In this document: positions 7,078-13,683 of the stretch, in pieces
Numbering within the stretch: position 1 is the first letter of the stretch
How the letters are laid out: each line of letters begins with the position of its first letter
Origin: Prevotellamassilia sp.
Lineage (GTDB): Bacteria > Bacteroidota > Bacteroidia > Bacteroidales > Bacteroidaceae
Reading direction: 5' to 3'
Length of the DNA: 14,904 bases
Assembly (NCBI GenBank): GCA_009775705.1
Contig: VSQE01000060.1
Location: forward strand, 1-14,904
Notes under the pieces: generated by a model
Database searches by the model: none
The model's input: only the letters and a program-made list of their open reading frames with translations
Told to the model about the DNA's origin: nothing
Program-made: the position numbers and the translations under genes

Positions 7078-8505
7078 TTATCTCTTGAATCGTAATTTGT
7101 AAATCCAGTTACCCCTCCACAATCTGACAAGGAAAATAGTCCCACGAAAGCAAAGTTCAACGCACATGGCAAGCCACACTCCGCGCAGTCCCATCGTTGG
7201 AGCGAACCATGCCGCCAGCGTCAGCCGCACACCCCAAATGCTACCGAAAGTCATCAGACTGGGCACGAACGTGCCTCCGACACCCACGAATACTCCGTAA
7301 GCAACAATAGAGGCTGCAAACATCGGTTCGGCAAAAGCCTCTATCCGCAATATCTCCGCTCCCAACGTCCGGATGTCCTCCACAGGGGTCATCACTCCGA
7401 TGATTTGCGGAGCCGCCACGTACATCAGCGCCCCCATGAAGCCCATGATCAGCATACCCGACCAGACCGTAATATTGGCAAAACTACGGAGCAACCGGAT
7501 ACGATTCGCTCCGAGACTCTGTCCGACCAGTGTAGTGGCGGCTTCCGAAATGCCGTAACCGGGCATATAGCAAAGACTTTCGGCAATGATGGCAAACGAG
7601 TTGGCGGCAATAGCGACAATGCCAAGCGGTGCGACAATAATCGTTGTCATAATCTGTGCCCCGCAAATGGCCGCATGCTCGAATCCCATCGGCAGAGAGA
7701 TGCGGAAAGCCTTGTGGAGCGTTTCCTTTCGGGGCAGGAAACCTCCTCGTTTTCCGGACAGCCTCAACATGGGCGAGCGACGGCAAAGATACCACATCAT
7801 CGCGCCGGCCGTGATAAGCTCAGCCAATACTGTCCCCGAAATCGCACCCGCCACACCCAAGCCGGCACCGGGAACGGTAAATTCCACTCCCAAGTATCCC
7901 ACCTGCCGCGAAGGGAAAATCAGGAAAAAGTTGAACACGACATCCAAAAGACACATCAGAATGTTCAGCATACTGGGCACACGCATATTCCCGCTGCACC
8001 GCAACATGCCGCCCGCAAGGAAATTCAACTGCAAGGCTGGCTGAAAAAGCGAAAAGATCAGAAAATAGAGGGAAGAATCCCTCCTGATTGCTTCGTCACC
8101 GCCCAGCCAGCCGGGAAGCATGCCGCTGACAGAAACTCCGATAACCGCCAGCAATGAGCTGAAAACAAGCACGGCCGTAACCGACTGACGGAACACCATC
8201 TTGGCATCTGCGAAATCGCCGGATCCGATCCGATGCGCCACCTGAACGGAGAATCCCGTCGCAGCGGCAGCGCACAATCCTCCGAACAGCCATGTCGTGG
8301 TTGAAACCAATCCGATGGACGCAGCGGCATTCGCACCCAGGCTACCCACCATCGACGCATCGATGTACTGCATGGCGATAGAGGAAACCTGTGCCATAAT
8401 GGCGGGAACACTAAGGTATGCGGTCAAGCTCAACTGCTGTCCCAGCGTCATTGGCTTCCCTTTGCGGATAAGCGACAACAGGCGTTCTGTCTTCCCCTTT
8501 TTCAT
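7078..8505 (-). CDS. MATE-family multidrug/metabolite efflux transporter
   Basis: The product (475 aa from ATG 8505) is an inner-membrane protein with about twelve hydrophobic segments in two related halves, the MATE layout. Typical elements are an N-terminal PMTLGQQLSLTAYLSVPAIMAQ, IDASMVGSLGANAAASIG in the first half, a short charged loop near the middle, and a second half with FAIIAESLCYMPGYGISEAATTLVGQSLGA. MATE proteins export cationic or amphipathic compounds using a Na+ or H+ gradient. I prefer ATG 8505, which has GACGGGA just upstream. A TTG at 8535 that overlaps the preceding stop (TTGA) would add ten residues and is a possible alternative. The gene is sandwiched between the DUF3737 and PatB-type genes in the same operon, suggesting that it moves a substrate or product of that pathway. 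Confidence 0.93.
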   Translation of the reverse strand: MKKGKTERLLSLIRKGKPMTLGQQLSLTAYLSVPAIMAQVSSIAMQYIDASMVGSLGANAAASIGLVSTTTWLFGGLCAAAATGFSVQVAHRIGSGDFADAKMVFRQSVTAVLVFSSLLAVIGVSVSGMLPGWLGGDEAIRRDSSLYFLIFSLFQPALQLNFLAGGMLRCSGNMRVPSMLNILMCLLDVVFNFFLIFPSRQVGYLGVEFTVPGAGLGVAGAISGTVLAELITAGAMMWYLCRRSPMLRLSGKRGGFLPRKETLHKAFRISLPMGFEHAAICGAQIMTTIIVAPLGIVAIAANSFAIIAESLCYMPGYGISEAATTLVGQSLGANRIRLLRSFANITVWSGMLIMGFMGALMYVAAPQIIGVMTPVEDIRTLGAEILRIEAFAEPMFAASIVAYGVFVGVGGTFVPSLMTFGSIWGVRLTLAAWFAPTMGLRGVWLAMCVELCFRGTIFLVRLWRGNWIYKLRFKR

Positions 8506-8531
8506 TCCCGTCAATTTGGCCGGCAAATACG

Positions 8532-9398
8532 TCAATCGTTGAGACGGATCTTCTCATCCCAAAGCCTCAACTTACAATCGGCAGGAGCCTTTATATGCCC
8601 ATCAAGGATGATCTCCCCATAACTGCCGGCGGTGATACTCCCTGTCCGCGGATTCTTCACTCCGCCTATCGGACCCTTGATGGCAGCCTGCACCGAACTA
8701 TACTCGAAAGCCCTGTCGCAATCGGAACCAAATGTACAATTCTCCAAAACAAGATCATGGGCATAGCAGAGAGGTTGCTCGCCGGTAATATGGCAATTCA
8801 CCAACCGAAGATTGCGCGAATGCCAGCCCAAGTATTCGCCATTGAGTTCGGAGTCGTAGACCGTCACATTTTCCACCTCCCAGAAAGCGTCTTTCGTAGT
8901 GATTTTGGCATTACGCAACTCCACATTCTTTACATACTGGAAAACGTATTTGCTGTCGCTCTCCAATCCGTCTATGCGGATATTGCTGCTGAACATGAAC
9001 GGATAAGTCCCGCCATGCAGTTTCAAATTGCGGATGTCCAGATTCCGGCAGCGCCAGAACACTTCGTCGGCATCGTTCATCTCCACGTTCTCGATTTCGA
9101 TGTCGTGCATCTCACGAAACATCTTGGGAGCGTCGATGCGCGTGTCCTTCATTTTCAGATGATCGGAATACCACAGAGCCGAACGTCCGCCTACATCAAA
9201 GAAACAACGATCGATGACAAAACCATGCACATGCCAGAAAGGATAATTTCCCTCAAATTGGCAATTGACGGCTTCTATGTTGCTGCATTCCTTGACGGCA
9301 GACTCTCCGGCTCGGATGATGACGTTCTCCAACCGGAGATCATGCGATCCAAACAATGGCCGCTCCCCGCCGAATTCCTCGTTTGATATTACTCTCAT
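8532..9398 (-). CDS. DUF3737-family protein, predicted right-handed beta-helix
   Basis: This 288-residue protein is built from about ten imperfect coils of 18-22 residues, each opening with an aromatic position and then a strand such as LDIRNLKL or VTVYDSEL: WHVHGFVIDRC, WYSDHLKMKD, FREMHDIEIEN, FWRCRNLDIRN, FQYVKNVELRN, FWEVENVTVYD, GWHSRNLRLVN, CYAHDLVLEN. The pattern predicts a right-handed parallel beta-helix with an aromatic ladder. Sequence and size match the family I know as DUF3737, whose function is not established. It has no signal peptide, so it is probably cytoplasmic. It is the first gene of the operon, about 30 bases after a promoter, and its stop is 26 bases from the MATE ATG. 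A carbohydrate-active enzyme is possible on fold grounds, but I see no catalytic motif that supports it. Confidence 0.85.
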   Translation of the reverse strand: MRVISNEEFGGERPLFGSHDLRLENVIIRAGESAVKECSNIEAVNCQFEGNYPFWHVHGFVIDRCFFDVGGRSALWYSDHLKMKDTRIDAPKMFREMHDIEIENVEMNDADEVFWRCRNLDIRNLKLHGGTYPFMFSSNIRIDGLESDSKYVFQYVKNVELRNAKITTKDAFWEVENVTVYDSELNGEYLGWHSRNLRLVNCHITGEQPLCYAHDLVLENCTFGSDCDRAFEYSSVQAAIKGPIGGVKNPRTGSITAGSYGEIILDGHIKAPADCKLRLWDEKIRLND

Positions 9399-9426
9399 AC
9401 TTTTCCTGTTTTACTGTAACAATGCT

Positions 9427-9435
9427 GCAAAAGTA
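9427..9435 (-). promoter_or_regulatory. -7 element of the DUF3737-MATE-PatB-ADH operon promoter
   Basis: On the minus strand this reads TACTTTTGC, an exact TAnnTTTG(C) match 28 bases upstream of the DUF3737 start codon. The -33 position lacks an obvious TTG. A TTTG occurs at 9450-9453, but only 14 bases away, which is too close. It is the only good promoter signature I find for the four-gene operon. Confidence 0.6.
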
Positions 9436-9538
9436 CGAAGTTCATGCTACAAAGATTTTGCCTGAAGGCTCAAATTACGTTGCTGTGAAGTTCATCCCGC
9501 ACTGTAAAGCACAATCCGGTCCATGACCATGAATGTAC

Positions 9539-9584
9539 AAAAAGATCGGCACATATCCGAGAACCTATCCGGGTATGTGCCGAT
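9539..9584 (-). terminator. Terminator of the nusB-yajC-ybbR-coaE-DUF5606 cluster
   Basis: An 11-bp perfect stem (9545-9555 with 9574-9584) extends after one mismatch by three more pairs. On the minus strand it is followed by C and then five T (complement of 9539-9543). It lies 22 bases beyond the DUF5606 gene stop. The opposite flank (GTTTCCTTTATT) is also T-rich, so weak activity on the plus strand is possible. Confidence 0.85.
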
Positions 9585-9606
9585 GTTTCCTTTATTACCG
9601 ATCTGC

Positions 9607-10038
9607 TTATTGGTCAGCAGCAGGGGTTTCGTCCTCGTCCTGCGGAGCGATGAACTCGGAAAATCCGTTTTCCGTCAGGATATTGTACCACTGTATCAGT
9701 TTCTTTATGTCCGTCAGATAGACGCGGTCACGGTCGTAGTTCGGCAATACCTCCGACATGAAATCCGTCAGTTCCTTTTCCGAAGCCTTCTTGATGTTGA
9801 TGGCCACCTTGCCGCCGTTCTCTTTCTGTCTGATGTTCTCGAAAACTTCCATGAGGGGCTTGTCTTCCTCGTCCGTGTACATGGAAACGTCATTGAGCGA
9901 AGTGACCCGGTCACGCGCACCGGCAGGAAAACGTTTGTGTGCGGAGTCAACCGACTCTACAATCAGCATTCCGCGTCCCTGTGATACCAGACGATATAAA
10001 CCGGGTCTACCGGCAATAGACAAAATTGTGTCTTGCAT
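9607..10038 (-). CDS. DUF5606-family conserved Bacteroidota protein
   Basis: This 143-residue soluble protein starts MQDTILSIAGRPGLYRLVSQGRGMLIVESVD, the conserved N-terminal pattern of a family I know from Bacteroidota as DUF5606. The middle segment contains RVTSLNDVSMYTDEED and PLMEVFENI, and the C-terminus is a low-complexity acidic tail (PQDEDETPAADQ). There is no signal peptide or membrane segment and no recognised catalytic motif. Function is unknown. It follows coaE by 76 bases and has its own good -7 element in that gap, so it can be expressed both with and independently of the upstream cluster. I recall it lying next to coaE and ybbR in other Bacteroidales, which would make the linkage old. 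Confidence 0.85.
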   Translation of the reverse strand: MQDTILSIAGRPGLYRLVSQGRGMLIVESVDSAHKRFPAGARDRVTSLNDVSMYTDEEDKPLMEVFENIRQKENGGKVAINIKKASEKELTDFMSEVLPNYDRDRVYLTDIKKLIQWYNILTENGFSEFIAPQDEDETPAADQ

Positions 10039-10071
10039 AATCTATTTGAATTATTAGTTAAAATTGGTTTC

Positions 10072-10080
10072 GCAAAGGTA
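10072..10080 (-). promoter_or_regulatory. -7 element of an internal promoter for the DUF5606 gene
   Basis: The minus-strand reading TACCTTTGC matches TAnnTTTG(C) exactly and lies in the coaE-DUF5606 gap, 34 bases before the start codon. No clear -33 TTG is present. No terminator is visible after coaE, so read-through from the upstream operon is also likely. Confidence 0.55.
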
Positions 10081-10114
10081 CTTCTTTAACATGAGAAAGC
10101 TCCCTCGCCACACT

Positions 10115-10735
10115 CTAAAAAATCTTAAACCCGAACAAAGACTTCAATTGTTCCTGGAGAGAGCTTCCACCGTTGTTTTCTATAATGAAATCCGATCTCC
10201 GTGCCTTTTCTTCCTCGGACATCTGCAAGGCCATCCATTCCTGCACTTTCTCCCGGCTCACTCCGTCACGCTCCATCACACGTCTCACCCGCAGCTCCTG
10301 CGGAGCGGAAACCAACGCCACGGCATCGACAAAGCAGTCAAACCCAGCCTCGAACAGCAAAGCGCATTCCATGAACACCAGCCGTCCTTCCCGCGCGGCA
10401 CACCACCGGAGAAAAGCGTCACGCACAGGTGGATGCACCACAGCATCCACCTGTTTGGCCGCCTCCTTGCCCTGACAGATGTAACGAGCCAGCACCGGCT
10501 TCACAAGCGTTCCATCAGCAGCATAGACTTCTTCGCCGACCAGCCTCCTCAATGCCTGACATACCTCAGGATCGGTACGGATGATGGATTTAGCCTCGTC
10601 ATCGCAATAGAAGACAGGGAAACCCGCTTTCTCGATCAGACGGCATACATGGCTTTTTCCGCTGCCGATTCCTCCGGTCACACCAATTCTGCGGAGCACC
10701 GGACCGCTACTGTTCGGGGATTTCTTCAATAACAT
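10115..10735 (-). CDS. coaE: Dephospho-CoA kinase
   Basis: CoaE catalyses the last step of coenzyme A synthesis, phosphorylating the 3'-hydroxyl of the ribose of dephospho-CoA with ATP in the cytoplasm. The P-loop GGIGSGKS is at residues 21-28 (counted from ATG 10735), followed by FYCDDEAK around 43-49 with the conserved aspartate. VVHPPVR is at 99-105, MECALLFEAGFD is at 122-133, and the lid region is RVMERDGVS. The size of 206 residues is normal. ATG 10735 would overlap the preceding ybbR-like gene by 29 bases and add a 12-residue leader before the usual N-terminus. GTG 10699 gives (M)LRRIGVTGG, closer to typical CoaE starts, and is a real alternative. The gene is translationally close to ybbR and lies in the nusB-yajC-ybbR cluster. 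Confidence 0.96.
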   Translation of the reverse strand: MLLKKSPNSSGPVLRRIGVTGGIGSGKSHVCRLIEKAGFPVFYCDDEAKSIIRTDPEVCQALRRLVGEEVYAADGTLVKPVLARYICQGKEAAKQVDAVVHPPVRDAFLRWCAAREGRLVFMECALLFEAGFDCFVDAVALVSAPQELRVRRVMERDGVSREKVQEWMALQMSEEEKARRSDFIIENNGGSSLQEQLKSLFGFKIF

Positions 10736-11693
10736 ATTCTACGTCTTGCGGAGAAATGCGGACATGCGACACACCATCGGGAATGGTCTTCAACGCCAAG
10801 TGGCACTTATTGCCTTCGGATGCCAGCAACTCCTCATAATTGACTACCAGAACAAAACTCTCGGAGGTAATCTGACGGTAATGCGCCATGCCGACCTGGA
10901 AGGTCACACTGACTTTCGCCGGAAAAGTGCGCAACACTTTCGTTGCGGGAAAATTGACCCACTGCACCGGAACCTGGACAGTCTTCTCTACCACACGGTC
11001 CACACTGAGGGTCAACATGGCATGATCCGGCGTGAACTTAACACCCCGGACAGATTGAAAATCGGCCCTCACCCTCATTGTGTCGGCAATGTCCTTCAGA
11101 TAAAGCGGACGGGTATAGGCCGCCGTAATCGTGTCGAGCAGGCTCTTGGCCGCATATACCGTAACACTGTCGGTCGACAATATGCGGTCGGAAACATAAT
11201 AGGTATCGGCCGCACGGAAAGTGCCCTGCAAACGCACAGGCACCCGTTTGCACAGTCCGTAATTGTAATAGAATTCCAACGTGTCGGGCTTCATGCCCAC
11301 CACCTGCGTACTGGGAGCCAGACGCCCCGTTACCTGCTTGACAACATCGGCGGTAAGAAAACGTACATGCCCCGACGCATTGGCATAGCTGTTATAGTCG
11401 ATGACTACAGGAGGGAACGATTGGCCGTAGATGTAATTGAGCAACGTGACTCCCCTGTCGCGCAAGCGCAGGTGCAACTTCTCCGGCAATTCAGTTGTGA
11501 TAACCACATTGCCGGGCACGTTCTTCAACTCCACCGGCACATAAAAATCCTCCTCATACGTCTCGTTCACGGTCTGGAAAAGCCAAAAGGCTGAAGAAAG
11601 TACAAGAAAGAATAAGAAAATCAGGAACTGCCTGTTCCATATCTTGGAAAAGCAACTCCTGACGATGTGTTCTATTTTCCGTATAAGTGCCAT
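10707..11693 (-). CDS. YbbR/CdaR-like membrane-anchored protein
   Basis: From ATG 11693 the product is 328 residues. A short basic N-terminus is followed by one transmembrane helix (QFLIFLFFLVLSSAFWLFQ, about residues 21-39), then a long extracytoplasmic beta-rich part made of YbbR-type repeats. Examples of the repeats are FYVPVELKNVPGNVVITTELP, KRVPVRLQGTF and VEKTVQVPVQWVNFP, each followed by a strand-rich segment. The longer frame from 11765 would add 24 Pro/Arg/Ser-rich residues that do not look like this family and would run into yajC spacing. In Firmicutes the related CdaR modulates the diadenylate cyclase CdaA; in Bacteroidota the role is inferred only. The gene lies 40 bases after yajC, and its 3' end overlaps the likely coaE start. 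Confidence 0.85.
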   Translation of the reverse strand: MALIRKIEHIVRSCFSKIWNRQFLIFLFFLVLSSAFWLFQTVNETYEEDFYVPVELKNVPGNVVITTELPEKLHLRLRDRGVTLLNYIYGQSFPPVVIDYNSYANASGHVRFLTADVVKQVTGRLAPSTQVVGMKPDTLEFYYNYGLCKRVPVRLQGTFRAADTYYVSDRILSTDSVTVYAAKSLLDTITAAYTRPLYLKDIADTMRVRADFQSVRGVKFTPDHAMLTLSVDRVVEKTVQVPVQWVNFPATKVLRTFPAKVSVTFQVGMAHYRQITSESFVLVVNYEELLASEGNKCHLALKTIPDGVSHVRISPQDVEYVIEEIPEQ

Positions 11694-11733
11694 ACGAAAG
11701 CAAGGAGGAGGGGAAAGTACCCGGTAAAAAGGA

Positions 11734-12048
11734 TCAGTTCTTCTGTCCGAGCGGCATGATGGCACTCTTCTCGAACTTCATTTTCACGCCAGTGGCCACT
11801 TCGAGCATCACAGTATTTCCTACCTCGTCAATGCTCTTGACTGTTCCATGTATTCCTCCTATGGTCACTACTTCCTGACCTACCTGCAAGGCATTACGGA
11901 AGTTCTGGATTTCTTTCTGCTTCTTGTTCTGCGGGCGTATCATGAAGAAATAGACAATGGCAAAAAGAGCCACCATCATGACAATGGTAGGCATCATGCT
12001 CTGCTGTCCTTGTGCTGCCTGCAAAAAGGCGGGGGTGAGATGGTACAT
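11734..12048 (-). CDS. yajC: YajC, preprotein translocase accessory subunit
   Basis: YajC is a small inner-membrane protein that associates with SecDF and the SecYEG translocase. The 104-residue product has one transmembrane helix (about residues 19-37) running into the hallmark cytoplasmic motif YFFMIRPQNKKQKE. The usual conserved module follows: L.VGQEVVTIGGIHGTVKSI, then TVMLEVATGVKMKFEKSAI. The protein ends soon after, as is normal for the family. It lies 22 bases after the nusB stop and 40 bases before the ybbR-like gene, with no terminator or promoter visible in either gap, so co-transcription is likely. secD/secF are not in the window. Confidence 0.97.
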   Translation of the reverse strand: MYHLTPAFLQAAQGQQSMMPTIVMMVALFAIVYFFMIRPQNKKQKEIQNFRNALQVGQEVVTIGGIHGTVKSIDEVGNTVMLEVATGVKMKFEKSAIMPLGQKN

Positions 12049-12070
12049 AATTATAAAGGATTAATGATAG

Positions 12071-13006
12071 TTATGATTTCATAAGTAGGTTGTCCTCCTT
12101 CAGTTTCTTGACCACATGATCCAGAAGTCCGTTTATATAGGAGGCACTGCGAGGAGTACTGTAGATCTTCGCCATATTGAGATATTCGTTGAAAGTCACG
12201 CTCACGGGTATGGCTGGGAAAGTAAGGATCTCTGCCAACGCGGTCTGCATAATAATCACGTCCATAAACGCCAGACGGCCGAACTCCCAGTTCTTGCAGT
12301 TGTCGCGGATGAGTGCACGCACTTCATCTGCACGTTCCAGCGTCTGCCGGAAAAGTGTCATGGCAAAAAGCCGGTCTTCCTCTTCAGCAAAGTCGGGCAA
12401 CAATTCCTGTTCGTTCCCATTGGCAGGATCGAAACGCTTGATGGTCTTCAGCACGAAAGAGTCTACGATATGCTTGTCATCGTTCCAATAAAGGCTTTGT
12501 TCTTCCAACAAATCATCAAAGTCCTCGTTGTTGACCACATACGTCTTGTATAATTTCCGGATCACCTCGCGGTCAGTTTCGTAGGAAAAATCCTCCTTCG
12601 TGATATAGAGCTGAAAGATCTCGCTCTCAACGAACGCGACATACAGTTTTCTTACCAAAGCGTCCTCGGCATCGGAACCGGCCTTCTGTTTTTCCCGAAA
12701 ATCCAACAGAGTTTTGTTTTCCTCCAGTTGCGAAAGAAAAAGGTTGGCAGCGAATCGTCCGTCCTGCGTAAGCCCCTCCATCCTTACTCCGGTACGACGG
12801 TTCCGAGCACGTACCGTTGCTTCCTTTTTTTCTCCCGTCTTTCTCATTTCAACGAGAAGATCAAGCAAATACAGATAAAGGTCATACGCCTTGGAAAGAC
12901 TGAACATAAGCTCTTTCTCGGCCATGTCCATCGCTTTTCCTTCGTTCTGGTAGTAGGCATAAATCAGCTGAACCACCTTCAGCCTTATCATTTCTCTGTT
13001 AATCAT
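12071..13006 (-). CDS. nusB: NusB transcription antitermination factor, long Bacteroidota form
   Basis: NusB binds boxA RNA with NusE (ribosomal protein S10) during antitermination of rRNA operons. This protein is 311 residues, about twice the length of E. coli NusB, as is usual in Bacteroidota. The recognisable NusB domain is at the C-terminus: WEFGRLAFMDVIIMQTALAEIL, IPVSVTFNEYLNMAKIYSTP, then RSASYINGLLDHVVKKL. The N-terminus (MINREMIRLKVVQLIYAYYQ) also resembles the first NusB helix. The region between is lineage-specific, charged and helical. The gene heads the cluster with yajC, ybbR and coaE and has a good promoter about 32 bases upstream. Confidence 0.95.
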   Translation of the reverse strand: MINREMIRLKVVQLIYAYYQNEGKAMDMAEKELMFSLSKAYDLYLYLLDLLVEMRKTGEKKEATVRARNRRTGVRMEGLTQDGRFAANLFLSQLEENKTLLDFREKQKAGSDAEDALVRKLYVAFVESEIFQLYITKEDFSYETDREVIRKLYKTYVVNNEDFDDLLEEQSLYWNDDKHIVDSFVLKTIKRFDPANGNEQELLPDFAEEEDRLFAMTLFRQTLERADEVRALIRDNCKNWEFGRLAFMDVIIMQTALAEILTFPAIPVSVTFNEYLNMAKIYSTPRSASYINGLLDHVVKKLKEDNLLMKS

Positions 13007-13037
13007 TGTTCAATGGCCTTCGTTAGTTATGTGTGGT

Positions 13038-13046
13038 GCAAATTTA
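13038..13046 (-). promoter_or_regulatory. -7 element of the nusB operon promoter
   Basis: On the minus strand this is TAAATTTGC, an exact TAnnTTTG(C) match 31 bases upstream of the nusB ATG. The -33 region is not a clear TTG. It should drive nusB-yajC-ybbR-coaE and, by read-through, the DUF5606 gene. Confidence 0.6.
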
Positions 13047-13085
13047 CGAAAAAACAGGCAGTCACTTTCATTTTCCCATCGCTTT

Positions 13086-13118
13086 TTTTGGTACTCTGCA
13101 AAAATGATAGCAATTTTG
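13086..13118 (+). promoter_or_regulatory. Possible promoter of the PUR-domain gene
   Basis: TTTG at 13086-13089 could be a -33 element, and CAATTTTG at 13111-13118 is a one-mismatch -7 element with a spacer of 21 bases. That would leave a leader of about 20 bases before ATG 13145. The match is imperfect, but no better candidate lies between nusB and this gene. Confidence 0.4.
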
Positions 13119-13144
13119 TAAGGCAAACAGAAAATTATACAGCT

Positions 13145-13507
13145 ATGAAACCTAACTATGATACAGCTCAGGAAAAGAACGACAACACCATTCTTTTCTC
13201 CAAAGTAGTGAAGGCAGGAAAACGCATCTATTATGTAGACGTGAAACGCGACCGCCGTGAAGAACTTTACCTCTCCATCACCGAGAGCAAACGCATCAAG
13301 GACGGAACAGACGAAACAAGACCCGTTTTCGAGAAACACAAGATTTTCCTCTATCGCGAAGATCTTGAAAAATTCACCGAGGCTTTTTCCGAAGCCGTCG
13401 ACTACACCCGGGCCAACAGCCCTGAACCGGCTCCGCGTGAGCGGCAACCTGAAAACAAGTCCGAGGAAACCGAAAGCGAAAGTCTGAAATTCGACATTGA
13501 ATTCTAA
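13145..13507 (+). CDS. DUF3276 / PUR-domain nucleic-acid-binding protein
   Basis: I chose ATG 13145 (120 aa). The frame stays open upstream to 12728, but that would run antisense through the nusB 5' end and the intergenic promoters. The sequence ILFSKVVKAGKRIYYVDVKRDRREELYLSITESKR followed by FEKHKIFLYREDLEKFTEAFSEAVDY is the Bacteroidota and spirochaete PUR-alpha-like domain (DUF3276), a beta-sheet plus helix unit. The C-terminal 25 or so residues are a charged, probably disordered tail rich in Glu/Pro/Arg that ends SLKFDIEF. Relatives such as Borrelia BpuR bind single-stranded DNA and RNA, so a nucleic-acid-binding regulatory or chaperone role in the cytoplasm is likely; the targets are unknown. 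The gene is transcribed divergently from nusB and appears monocistronic. No clear plus-strand terminator follows. Confidence 0.9.
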   Translation: MKPNYDTAQEKNDNTILFSKVVKAGKRIYYVDVKRDRREELYLSITESKRIKDGTDETRPVFEKHKIFLYREDLEKFTEAFSEAVDYTRANSPEPAPRERQPENKSEETESESLKFDIEF

Positions 13508-13612
13508 AACCGAAAGTCACAAAAATACCCGCGGTGAACGGGAAAAACAAGGTCAGTAGAAAGTCTGTAAGGAAATTTCCGAAGCCGTCACAGAAGCATC
13601 TGGAATAACAAT

Positions 13613-13662
13613 AAAAAACGGCTTCGCCATCCTTCCCTCTTGTTGGAAAAGGATGACGAAGC
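13613..13662 (-). terminator. Terminator of the fabI-TPR transcript
   Basis: The arms at 13621-13634 and 13649-13662 form a 14-bp stem with one wobble or mismatch position around a 14-base loop. On the minus strand CG and six T follow (complement of 13613-13618). It lies 21 bases beyond the TPR gene stop. On the plus strand the downstream flank is not a T-run, so it is mainly a minus-strand terminator. Confidence 0.88.
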
Positions 13663-13683
13663 TGTATATAGTTTGTCTGTATC

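Noticed and set aside
12728..13144. In-frame extension of the PUR-domain ORF, antisense to nusB
   Set aside because: It overlaps the 5' part of nusB and the divergent promoter region, and the extra residues look like reverse-strand coding sequence; family members start near ATG 13145.
13388..13590. Repeated CCGAAGCCGTC in the PUR gene and again after its stop
   Set aside because: Only 11 bases are shared, with unrelated flanks and different contexts; chance is the simplest explanation.
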